From Methylomicrobium sp. wino1 (GTDB lineage Bacteria > Pseudomonadota > Gammaproteobacteria > Methylococcales > Methylomonadaceae), in contig NZ_CP024202.1 in the NCBI RefSeq assembly GCF_003932755.1, positions 2,790,001-2,854,000 on the forward strand: DNA of 64,000 nt, in the 5' to 3' direction. Positions within the stretch are counted from its first letter, which is position 1, and each line of letters opens with the position of its first letter. The notes beneath the pieces were generated by a model that saw only the letters and a program-made list of their open reading frames with translations, was not told where the DNA came from and ran no database searches. Positions 21,028 through 28,190 of this stretch are shown here, one piece after another. A program made the translations under genes and the position numbers.

Positions 21028-21467
21028 AGCATTGTTTAGCGGCTTTATTGAGCGGTACGCTGTTCGGGTTCGGTTTATCGTTATCGCAAATGACCGATCC
21101 GAACAAGGTGTTGGGTTTTCTCGATGTCAGCGGGCGTTGGGACCCGAGCTTGGCGTTCGTGATGATGGGGGCTCTGGCCGTTGCCGGCATTGCGTTTCGA
21201 TTTATCTTAAAACGCCCGAGTCCTATATTGGCGGAGGAATTTCACATCGCCAAGAAAAAGACCGTGGACAAACCGCTTTTGTTCGGGTCGATGATTTTCG
21301 GTATCGGTTGGGGGATGAGCGGTTATTGTCCGGGACCTGCGGTTGCGGGCTTGGGTTTGGGCAATCCCGAAGCGTTCGTGATGGTCGCATCGATTTATCT
21401 GGGCTTTGTCGCACAGGGTTTTTTGGCCGGGAAACGTTTTAAAAAATTCGCACCTGCCGATGAGTGA
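21024..21467 (+). CDS. YeeE/YedE family sulfur transporter subunit, C-terminal half
   Basis: 147 residues, four hydrophobic segments. It starts inside the stop codon of the previous gene (ATGA overlap), so translation is coupled. Family motifs are LSQMTDPNKVLGFLD near the N-terminus and GWGMSGYCPGPA, the second containing the conserved Cys. It resembles the second half of full-length YeeE transporters, so this is a split version of one transporter. The next gene (soxC-like) begins at 21460 within its last codons, placing all four genes at 20.6-23.3 kb in one tightly packed operon. Confidence 0.8.
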   Translation: MKHCLAALLSGTLFGFGLSLSQMTDPNKVLGFLDVSGRWDPSLAFVMMGALAVAGIAFRFILKRPSPILAEEFHIAKKKTVDKPLLFGSMIFGIGWGMSGYCPGPAVAGLGLGNPEAFVMVASIYLGFVAQGFLAGKRFKKFAPADE

Positions 21468-22749
21468 GCAACCTTTAAAAGCCTTGGAACTCAATGCGAA
21501 ATTCGAAGCTTCGGGTGGCGGCTTGCTTGATCGACGCTTGTTTCTAAAGCAAGGTTTGATTTTTACCGCCGCGACTTGGGGTGGGGTAAGTTCGCAGACC
21601 GCAAGGGCCGAAGTCGAGCGTGAATCGTGGGCGAAACAACCGGGTAAGCCTTTCTCTAATTACGGGTTGCCATCCGACTATGAAAAAAAGGTAATTCGTT
21701 GGATTATGGCCAACGACGATGCGCCGGGTAACGGCGTATCGTGGACTCCTTTGCACGAACTCGAGGGCATTGTTACTCCAAACGGCTTGCATTTCGAGCG
21801 TCATCACAACGGTGTGCCGGCAATCGATCCTGAACGGCATCGCTTGTTGGTGCATGGTTTGGTCAAACGGCCGCTGACGTTTTCGGTTTCGGATTTATTG
21901 CAATATCCGATGCAATCCCGCTTATGCTTTATTGAATGCGGCGGCAATAGCAATGCCGGTTGGCGTAGAGAGCCGATACAAACTCAAGTCGGTTATTTTC
22001 ATGGCATGGCTTCCTGTAGCGAGTGGACCGGCGTGCCGTTGAGTGTTGTCCTGCAGGAGGTGGGCATTAAAGGTCGTGCTAAATGGATCATTGCTGAAGG
22101 GGGCGATGCGTCGATGATGAATATTAGTCTGCCGCTCGACAAAGCGTTCGACGATTGTTTGCTGGCCTTATATCAAAACGGCGAACGACTGCGGCCCGAG
22201 AACGGTTATCCATTGCGGCTGTTAGTACCGGGTTGGGAAGGGGTGCTCAATGTCAAATGGCTCAGGCGGTTGCATCTTGCCGCAAAGCCGGTCATGGCGC
22301 GTAACGAAACCGCTAAATATACCGAATTGTTGCCTTCGGGTAAGGCTCGGCAATTTAGTTTCGTGATGGAGCCGAAGTCGTTGATTACCCATCCTTCATT
22401 CGGCCACCGACTCGACCGGCATGGTTTGTACTCGATCAGCGGTTTAGCTTGGAGCGGTCACGGCATAATTGCGAAGGTCGAAGTATCCGCCGATGGCGGT
22501 AAGAGTTGGGCCGAGGCCGAGTTACAAGAGCCGGTATTGCCGCAGTGTTTCACACGATTCCGGCTTCCGTGGCGATGGCAGGGTCAAGACGTCGTGCTCA
22601 AAAGCCGTGCGTTCGACGAAACCGGTGCGGTACAGCCGGAACGCTCCGAATTGATCGCCAAGCGCGGCCGGCATGGTTATTTTCATTATAATGCCATTGT
22701 GAGTTGGGCCATTACCGAAGCGGGTGAGATTAGCCATGTCTATCTTTAA
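21460..22749 (+). CDS. soxC: SoxC-like sulfane dehydrogenase, molybdopterin subunit
   Basis: 429 residues of the sulfite oxidase family. A twin-arginine signal (DRRLFLKQG, about 26-34) indicates folded export to the periplasm. The molybdenum ligand is the Cys in FIECGGNSNAGW, and the C-terminal dimerisation domain has KVEVSADGGKSW. SoxCD removes six electrons from the sulfane sulfur bound to SoxYZ, though sulfite dehydrogenase activity of this paralogue is also possible. Start ATG 21460 overlaps the preceding gene; an ORF start at 21406 would be inside it. The neighbour downstream is a cytochrome c in SoxD position. No soxXYZAB genes are in the window. Confidence 0.85.
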   Translation: MSEQPLKALELNAKFEASGGGLLDRRLFLKQGLIFTAATWGGVSSQTARAEVERESWAKQPGKPFSNYGLPSDYEKKVIRWIMANDDAPGNGVSWTPLHELEGIVTPNGLHFERHHNGVPAIDPERHRLLVHGLVKRPLTFSVSDLLQYPMQSRLCFIECGGNSNAGWRREPIQTQVGYFHGMASCSEWTGVPLSVVLQEVGIKGRAKWIIAEGGDASMMNISLPLDKAFDDCLLALYQNGERLRPENGYPLRLLVPGWEGVLNVKWLRRLHLAAKPVMARNETAKYTELLPSGKARQFSFVMEPKSLITHPSFGHRLDRHGLYSISGLAWSGHGIIAKVEVSADGGKSWAEAELQEPVLPQCFTRFRLPWRWQGQDVVLKSRAFDETGAVQPERSELIAKRGRHGYFHYNAIVSWAITEAGEISHVYL

Positions 22750-23269
22750 GAGTCTGCTATGCTTTAGCCTTGGCTCGGCAAATATGGTTGTAGCCGAAGA
22801 GCTGATTGGGCCCGGATTAGGTCTTCAGACGCCGCCGGCGATGTTGACACAATGGAATAGAGATGTTTTTCCCGATGGGACGGGTTTGCCCTTAGGGCGA
22901 GGGACCGCTCGCGAAGGTGAGGCTGTTTACCGGGCGAATTGCATCGGTTGTCATGGTCCGGAAGGGCGTGGCGGCAGCGCCGAGGAGCTGGCCGGCGCCG
23001 AACATTCATTGACCGGCGATCCGCCGGATAAAACGATCGGAACTTATTGGCCGTATGCGACGACTATTTTCGATTTTACGCGACGCTCTATGCCGTTACC
23101 GAATCCGGGGTCGCTGACCGATGATCAAGTCTATGCGGTAACAGCCTATTTGCTTTTTCTCAATCTTATCATCGAACATGATGATGAAATGAATGCGCGA
23201 TCGTTGCCGGCTGTGGTTATGCCGAATCGGAAGGGGTTTATCGATAGTTATCGGCAGGCCGACCGATGA
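22736..23269 (+). CDS. c-type cytochrome, SoxD-like
   Basis: 177 residues from ATG 22736, overlapping the soxC stop by 14 bases. A short N-terminal hydrophobic stretch ends near VVAEE, suggesting export to the periplasm. There is one haem-binding motif CIGCH (around residue 70) and a later Met in RRSMPLPNPG as probable axial ligand. It is shorter than classical SoxD, which has additional domains, but its position directly after soxC argues that it is the electron acceptor subunit of that enzyme. Last gene of the operon; the 437 bases after it hold a long hairpin and a family C repeat. Confidence 0.82.
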   Translation: MSIFKSLLCFSLGSANMVVAEELIGPGLGLQTPPAMLTQWNRDVFPDGTGLPLGRGTAREGEAVYRANCIGCHGPEGRGGSAEELAGAEHSLTGDPPDKTIGTYWPYATTIFDFTRRSMPLPNPGSLTDDQVYAVTAYLLFLNLIIEHDDEMNARSLPAVVMPNRKGFIDSYRQADR

Positions 23270-23370
23270 TTATCTTAGGCCGGAATAGATTCCAGATGAT
23301 GGGTCAGCGAATCAGCGTTTCCAGTTTGATTTATCATTCGAGTTCTAATGTCCTACCTAAATTCGGAAGT

Positions 23371-23535
23371 TTATACTTCGCGCGGTCATGTTTGCGGATT
23401 TTATGGCAAGGCTATTTTGTTCGGTAGCTAGGCGCGAAAACAGGCGCATAGCAAGCTATGTAACTGTTTTCGCAACGCAGCTACCGGACAAAAGAGCGCG
23501 TAAGAAAACCGCCAAGGTGACCGTGCGAAGTATAA
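23371..23535. repeat. ~165-bp near-perfect hairpin element (MITE-like)
   Basis: Two arms of about 80 bases are inverted copies of each other. The ends read TTATACTTCGCGCGGTCA and TGACCGTGCGAAGTATAA; near the centre the arms share CGGTAGCT and GCGAAAACAG. A fragment of the terminus (CGCGCGAAGTATAA) recurs near 16885. An ORF through it is an artefact of the repeat. Confidence 0.7.
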
Positions 23536-23690
23536 CCATGAAGCAAATGACTTTCATGATGTCTTTTAACGGCTTGCCCTGAAATTTTGAATAACCTTTT
23601 AGGGGGGCAAAAATGATTTGCAAAATAAGTCATTCGATTAACTTCTTATTCTTCATGGTGAAATGCTTTTTCTAGGTTCAAGCTTTGTTA
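23536..23690 (-). repeat. Family C repeat (reverse orientation)
   Basis: Starts with a CATGAAG...TTTCATGATG segment and ends TTAACTTCTTATTCTTCATGG and GAAATGCTTTTTCTAGG, the reverse complement of the 18219 and 42975 copies. It immediately precedes the double-receiver gene. Confidence 0.55.
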
Positions 23691-23706
23691 ATCAATCGAA
23701 TAAATC

Positions 23707-24513
23707 ATGCATAAATTAACTATTTCGGACTTGGCCATTGTCCTGATCGAACCTTCAGTTCCACAATTGAAACTCATTGTGAAGCATTTGCAGGAAGAAG
23801 GCGTCAAGTACATCAATGGAGTCTCGTCGGGCGAGGAGGCATTGGAGGCTATCAACAATTATCAACCGGACTTGCTGATTAGCAGTATGTATTTGCCCGA
23901 TACAACGGCGACCGAGTTATTTACCGGAATTAAGGAATCGGACGACTTTCAGGATATGCAATGCATGCTAATTTCCAGCGAGACCAGTCGAGTGGCGCTG
24001 GAGCCGATACGTCAAGCCGGCGTTGTGGCAATTTTACCCAAACCGTTCGATCATGCCGATTTGAAAAGGGCATTACGCGCTTCGGTCGAGTTTGTCGATC
24101 CGGAGGAATTGGAATTAGATTCTTATGATATCGAGGCTGTCAGGGTTTTGTTGGTCGACGACAGCGCGCCGGCACGTAAGCATATTACCAAAGTGCTCAA
24201 CAATATGGGGATACAACATGTAACGTTGGCAAACGACGGGACGGAAGCATTGGCGATATTCGCCGAGTCGCCGGATGCTTTCGACTTGATCGTGACTGAT
24301 TACAATATGCCGGAAATGGACGGGCAGGAATTGATCGAGGCGATACGAGCCAATATGGAAAATAGCTCGATTCCGATATTAATGGTAACCAGCGAGTCGA
24401 GCCAAGCAACGCTCAATAAAATTCAGCAGGCCGGAGTTTCCGCGATCTGCGATAAGCCGTTCGAGCCGAAAAATATAAAGGAATTAGTTTATCGATTGTT
24501 AGAGGAAATCTAG
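23707..24513 (+). CDS. Tandem receiver-domain protein (first receiver degenerate)
   Basis: 268 residues made only of two CheY-like domains (about 8-130 and 143-266). The second is canonical: VLLVDDS, phospho-acceptor Asp in VTDYNMPEMDG, Thr/Ser in MVTSES and Lys in CDKPF. The first has lost the acidic pair (LIEPS instead of a DD pair) and carries Ser60 (ISSMYLP) where the phosphorylated Asp should be. The KPF lysine is kept. The first domain is therefore a pseudo-receiver, probably a protein-interaction module. There is no output domain, so it should act by protein contact, for example in chemotaxis-like or phosphorelay systems. No kinase is adjacent. Confidence 0.87.
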   Translation: MHKLTISDLAIVLIEPSVPQLKLIVKHLQEEGVKYINGVSSGEEALEAINNYQPDLLISSMYLPDTTATELFTGIKESDDFQDMQCMLISSETSRVALEPIRQAGVVAILPKPFDHADLKRALRASVEFVDPEELELDSYDIEAVRVLLVDDSAPARKHITKVLNNMGIQHVTLANDGTEALAIFAESPDAFDLIVTDYNMPEMDGQELIEAIRANMENSSIPILMVTSESSQATLNKIQQAGVSAICDKPFEPKNIKELVYRLLEEI

Positions 24514-24515
24514 TT

Positions 24516-24748
24516 TATACCCATCGCAGATCAAAATTCGGCACCGGGGTGACCGTCAAAGGACGCCGTGAACCCAGCACCTAAATTATCCAAGATAGTT
24601 AACCATAGCCAATGGACTATGGAATTTAGGTGCTGGGTGAATACATCCCTGTAGGCTCTATGCCAGCCCCTCACCTAGCGTTAGGTGAAGGGCCGATCAC
24701 CCCGGTGCCTCCTTAGGCAATGCCGAAATTTCAAGTGCGAAAGGTATA
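24516..24748 (+). repeat. Family B repeat, full copy (B1), containing the 65-bp mini-element
   Basis: Ends TATACCCATCG and GTGCGAAAGGTATA. The core AAAGGACGCCG(TGAA) is split by a 65-bp palindromic module (24573-24637, CCCAGCACCTAAATT...AATTTAGGTGCTGGG), and TGAA is repeated after it, followed by TACATCCCTGTAGGCTC. Then come TATGCCAGC and a CCTCACCTAGCG / CGTTAGGTGA palindrome. It fills the space between the receiver protein and fae. Confidence 0.8.
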
Positions 24749-24843
24749 TTTTGTAGTGGTTTCAGTCGCGAATATCACGACTGAAACCGCCAAACTAAAA
24801 ATCAAGTTTTTAAAGCTGATGTCGGAGGAAATCCTCGAACTAT

Positions 24844-25392
24844 TTAAATCTTTCCGTCAAGGCCCATCTGGAAATATTTGTGAGTGATTTTTTCTTGATT
24901 TTCCAGAAGCCAATCGATATCCGGCGTATTGGTCATGGCTTTATGGATGGCTTGTGCCATCGCTTTACGATGAATGTCGAACAAAATTTGGTGATCGAGA
25001 TTGTCGTCGGTTGCGACGCTTGGATTGAGCCATACCGAGCAGATGATTCCCAAATCGTTCGCTTTTTCTTTCGGAATATCTCCCGCGCGAACCGCATCAA
25101 GCACGCCATTAGCGATAGCGGCCTGAACGGTACCCATCAATATATTGGTGTAGCGGCTATTGTTAACAGTGACCTTGCTGACCATTAAAGTGACGGGGCG
25201 GACTTGAATGTCCGTATTCAAAATTGCGAAAACCCGGCTGTGACCTTTGACTTGGTCTCCTGTCAGAGTGGCAAGCGCCGTGCCGACCGGTCCGTCCAGT
25301 TCGCCGATGACGATTTCCGGTTCGGCTGCAGTTCCTGGAGGCCCCCCTGCTACGAGTGCTTCGCCGGTACGCATGATGATTCTTTCGCTCAT
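24844..25392 (-). CDS. fae: Formaldehyde-activating enzyme (Fae) family protein
   Basis: 182 residues, close to canonical Fae (~170). Fae condenses formaldehyde with tetrahydromethanopterin in the C1 oxidation pathway of methylotrophs. Family features: GEALV near residues 10-14, the IGELDGPVGTA and PVTLMVSKVTVNNSRY segments, and AIANGVLDAVRAGDIP. However, where canonical Fae has the catalytic His shortly after GEALV (AHIDLIIG), this protein reads AAEPEIVIG, so the His appears to be replaced (Glu24 by my alignment). It is thus probably one of the Fae-like paralogues, not the main enzyme. A strong AAGGAG site (25399-25404) suggests high expression. Divergent from a radical SAM gene. Confidence 0.88.
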   Translation of the reverse strand: MSERIIMRTGEALVAGGPPGTAAEPEIVIGELDGPVGTALATLTGDQVKGHSRVFAILNTDIQVRPVTLMVSKVTVNNSRYTNILMGTVQAAIANGVLDAVRAGDIPKEKANDLGIICSVWLNPSVATDDNLDHQILFDIHRKAMAQAIHKAMTNTPDIDWLLENQEKITHKYFQMGLDGKI

Positions 25393-25451
25393 AATGATCT
25401 CCTTAATAAAAATGTTACAGGGAAAGATTGTGAACGACTAGAATAGCACAT

Positions 25452-26333
25452 TTGACTCTCATTCTTAAGGTAGTGACAAATTCAACACGATTAACAATAA
25501 CCGATCATAGTAGGGATTCAGCCGGGTTAACTTATATTTATCCCGTTCTCTCAAGGCGCGCCGGAGGGTTGTCGATCGGCGTCAATTTTAATATCAACAA
25601 TGCTTGCAATTGGCGATGTATTTATTGTCAAGTACCCGATTTAAAGTTGGGTGCAGCGCCGCCGCTCGATTTTACATTATTGGAAAATGAATTGAGGCGG
25701 TTTTTGAGTGATGTTTTGCAGGGTGATTTTTTTGATCGGTTTCAAGTCGATCCCCTTAATCAAGTAATCAAAGATATTGCGATTTCGGGAAATGGTGAGC
25801 CGACTAGCGTTCAGGATTTCGATAAAGCGGTCGACTTGGTCGGCAGTATTGCCACTGAAATGGGGGCGTTGCCGAATAGCGGTTTAGTTCTGATCAGCAA
25901 TGGCAGTTTAATGCATCAGAAGAAGGTTCAATCCGGGCTTCGGTCTTTGCATCGCTATGGGGGGGAGGTTTGGTTCAAGTTTGATAGCGCGACCGACACG
26001 GGGCGGAATTTTATTAATAACGCAGCGCAAGCGATGGAGTCGGCATTAAGAAATCTAAAGATTTCGGCCGCAATCTGTCAGACTAAAATTCAAACTTGCC
26101 TAATTGATTATTCCGGCTTGGGATTGACTGACGTGGAAAAAAACGCGTATTTACAATTTTTAAAAAGAATTAAGAGCGATGGTGTGGCGATTGGTGAAAT
26201 CATGCTCTATACCATTGCGCGCGCCTCGATGCAGCCGGAAGCGACTAAAATGAAGCCGTTGTCGCCGAAAGTCATGCGACATTTTGCGGACGAGATCAGG
26301 GCGCTTGGTTTCGAGGTTCGGGTAGATTGTTAG
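25452..26333 (+). CDS. Radical SAM domain protein
   Basis: Up to 293 residues. The CX3CX2C cluster motif is CNWRCIYC (Cys52, 56, 59), followed by a partial SAM TIM barrel with the GNGEPT motif (ISGNGEPTSV), typical of the radical SAM enzymes that resemble MoaA/pyruvate-formate-lyase-activase types. No SPASM or other auxiliary cluster is obvious at the C-terminus. The start is uncertain: the frame opens with TTG 25452 and has GTG 25473; no ATG precedes the cluster motif. It is divergent from the Fae homologue with a 59-base shared promoter region, suggesting a C1-related role, but the reaction cannot be named. Confidence 0.78.
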   Translation: MTLILKVVTNSTRLTITDHSRDSAGLTYIYPVLSRRAGGLSIGVNFNINNACNWRCIYCQVPDLKLGAAPPLDFTLLENELRRFLSDVLQGDFFDRFQVDPLNQVIKDIAISGNGEPTSVQDFDKAVDLVGSIATEMGALPNSGLVLISNGSLMHQKKVQSGLRSLHRYGGEVWFKFDSATDTGRNFINNAAQAMESALRNLKISAAICQTKIQTCLIDYSGLGLTDVEKNAYLQFLKRIKSDGVAIGEIMLYTIARASMQPEATKMKPLSPKVMRHFADEIRALGFEVRVDC

Positions 26334-26532
26334 TTGCTTGGTTCCGGGGCGATGACTTGGGGTAAATTGTTAGCAGTGAATGGTGAATGATGCCGGATGA
26401 GGGGTGCGTGGAAAATCTCGGTCGCTGTCGGAAAAATGGTGCGTCATAAGTCCAGCAAAGCGGCCGAACGAAGGGTGTATACTAAAGCCTGACTCTCTCG
26501 GCTTTAAGCCGTTTCTTGCTCTCAAGTCGGGC

Positions 26533-26784
26533 TTAAGCCTTGATGTCTAATAGACTTCCTATCGTTTTTTTCTCTGTTTCGAGAATTTTGACGGCTGCGG
26601 ATGTTTCAAATTCCGCTTCTTTTAAGCTGAGTACCGGTTTAATAATGTCTTCAGACTTGAATTCGGAGCTGCCTACTTCATCGTTTTTTATCGGCAATGC
26701 AGCAATTTTGTGAGCCGCTTCGGCTGATTTATGTTGTGCGCCGTTGATGAGGTTCAATGCGCTGTTTGTTGGTGAAATGTCCAT
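26533..26784 (-). CDS. Small protein resembling a flagellar rod C-terminal segment
   Basis: 83 residues from ATG 26784, preceded by a GAGGG site. The N-terminus (DISPTNSALNLINGAQHKSAEAAHKIA) and C-terminus (ETSAAVKILETEKKTIGSLLDIKA) resemble the paired amphipathic ends of flagellar rod/hook proteins such as FlgC, with almost nothing between. Such orphan mini-proteins occur in flagellated proteobacteria, function unknown. No other flagellar gene is in the window. Codon use is like its neighbours. Called with moderate confidence as a real gene on the strength of the ribosome-binding site and the recognisable ends. Confidence 0.6.
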   Translation of the reverse strand: MDISPTNSALNLINGAQHKSAEAAHKIAALPIKNDEVGSSEFKSEDIIKPVLSLKEAEFETSAAVKILETEKKTIGSLLDIKA

Positions 26785-26960
26785 AGTCAAACCCTCGTGA
26801 AATAGGTGCGCTTAGTGGAATTATATACACTACTATCAGTCTTTTAAGATTAATTCTATGCTTCTTTATTGCTTTACTCTTGCAAAAAATACTAGCTCTT
26901 TTATGTTGTTTTGTCCGGGCGTTATGTCACGTTTCTTAATTAAAGGGGATTAGATTTTTT

Positions 26961-27122
26961 GGCTCTTCCGGATTTCCCGTGGTAGTTCGTCTTTATTAGC
27001 CATAAAGACCTTGTGGTAGGATGCTAATAATAAAAAATATATTATTTATCAATAATTTAAAATACATCAATTATTCTAGCTTAGTATCGATGCGCTATTA
27101 CCACGGCAAGGACGGAAGAGCC
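26961..27122. mobile_element. MITE-like element with 8-bp target duplication
   Basis: 162 bp with imperfect terminal inverted repeats of about 25 bases (GGCTCTTCCG...CGTGGTA and TACCACGG...CGGAAGAGCC). It is flanked on both sides by the direct repeat GATTTTTT (26953-26960 and 27123-27130). The interior is AT-rich and non-coding. The mobilising transposase is not in this window. Confidence 0.75.
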
Positions 27123-27254
27123 GATTTTTTTTTGGCGATGTTAGGTATTCTAGCTGTCGATGGTCGATTAGATTAACGAGGTGCCTAATCCAACAGAAGG
27201 TTGGTTTCGGCATTGAGTTGGTGGAAGCGGTTTATTTTGAAGGGGTCTCGAGAA

Positions 27255-27280
27255 AAGCGGAAGCTAATTAGCTTCCGCTT
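27255..27280 (-). terminator. Terminator of the PEP-CTERM gene
   Basis: A perfect 26-base palindrome (arms AAGCGGAAGCTAA / TTAGCTTCCGCTT) just past the stop codon. It is followed on the minus strand by TTCTC, a weak T-tract. Confidence 0.7.
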
Positions 27281-27286
27281 GAGCAA

Positions 27287-27964
27287 TTAGACTGATTGTC
27301 TACGTTTTGTAGTAGAAATAAGGCCGATCAGAGCGGCTCCCAGTAACCAGATGCTTGCCGGTAATGGAACTGCTGTAACGTTTAGGCCAACATATTTTTT
27401 TTCAATGAATGCGGCTTCTCCCAGCGTTGTGCTTATGGCGCCAAGAAGGTTTTGGATTGTGATATTCAGGTATCCGCTACTAAAAGACGTTGTATCCAAA
27501 ATGGTATCTGCTTGCCAGTTATTGGTTTGCAAGAAGGCGGTTTGAGTAAGTGCACCATTTGCAACGATATTTTCTGTGGCATCTATGGATGGATTGCCGA
27601 TATCGAAAGCACGGACTTGACCGCCTACTCCAACAAGTGTTGAATCACCAAAACTAAAATAATCGCCTTTTTCAATAACTGAAACGGTGTTTATTTGATG
27701 TTGTGGGTTCAATGCTTGGACTTTGATGTTAACGGTATCGTTGGTCATGCTGACGCCAGCAGTATTCAGCGAGGTAGCGGTGAATGCTGTTGGAGTAAAG
27801 TATAAAGTGTCGCCGGAAACATTTGCTGAACCGAATAAACCGGTAAGCGTACTGTCAAATTCAAACGAAACAGAATTGCCGTATAAGGTAACTAGGCTTG
27901 CTTGTGCGCTCCCCGTAAAAAGATAAATAAATGATATTAATACAAACTTGGTTATTTTAGGCAT
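27287..27964 (-). CDS. VPLPA-type PEP-CTERM sorting domain protein
   Basis: 225 residues from ATG 27964, which has AAGGAG 6 bases upstream; an ORF start at 28000 lacks this. A Sec signal peptide ends at AQA-SLVT. The body is Ser/Thr-rich and beta-type with no known domain. The C-terminus is a complete sorting signal: VPLPAS, a hydrophobic helix (IWLLGAALIGLI) and the basic tail KRRQS. An exosortase should cleave here and release or attach the protein at the surface. The FemAB-like and sugar transferase genes at the window start belong to the same system. A candidate c-di-GMP riboswitch lies about 150 bases upstream in the leader. Confidence 0.85.
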   Translation of the reverse strand: MPKITKFVLISFIYLFTGSAQASLVTLYGNSVSFEFDSTLTGLFGSANVSGDTLYFTPTAFTATSLNTAGVSMTNDTVNIKVQALNPQHQINTVSVIEKGDYFSFGDSTLVGVGGQVRAFDIGNPSIDATENIVANGALTQTAFLQTNNWQADTILDTTSFSSGYLNITIQNLLGAISTTLGEAAFIEKKYVGLNVTAVPLPASIWLLGAALIGLISTTKRRQSV

Positions 27965-28110
27965 GAATAAAGACTCCTTGTAATTTAAGAATAAGGTCAA
28001 AAATTATATGGTGAAAAAGCTGAGTCAATTAGTCAAAAAGCAATATTGACCTTTAAAAAATGCGTTGCAAAAAAATTAAGATGCATGACATTAAAAATCT
28101 CACTAACAAT

Positions 28111-28190
28111 CTAAGGTGGTCCGGCCATCTTTAAATACTAAAGACCCGCGACTTTCCGACCCCGCTTCGCAACGGGTGTGGCTTTCTCTT
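28111..28190 (-). promoter_or_regulatory. Candidate c-di-GMP-I (GEMM) riboswitch, divergent
   Basis: Read on the minus strand: AAAGCCACACC, a stem-loop CCCGUUGCGAAGCGGG with GNRA-like loop, then GGUCGGAAAGUCGCGGGUCU, a second stem-loop, and GGCCGGACCACC. This follows the order of the GEMM-I aptamer (AAACC, P2 hairpin, GGGACGCAAAGC, CGGGUCU, GCCGG). Several normally strict bases differ, and the closing P1 stem is weak. It is oriented toward the PEP-CTERM gene, a class of gene often under c-di-GMP control. Identified by eye only. Confidence 0.45.

Noticed and set aside
23388-23582. Open frame of 64 residues after the SoxD-like gene
   Set aside because: It lies inside the long hairpin element and has no start signal; an artefact of the repeat.
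24516-24748. Possible CRISPR array or structured leader upstream of fae
   Set aside because: The palindromes are not regularly spaced direct repeats and there are no spacers or cas genes; they belong to the dispersed family B repeats.
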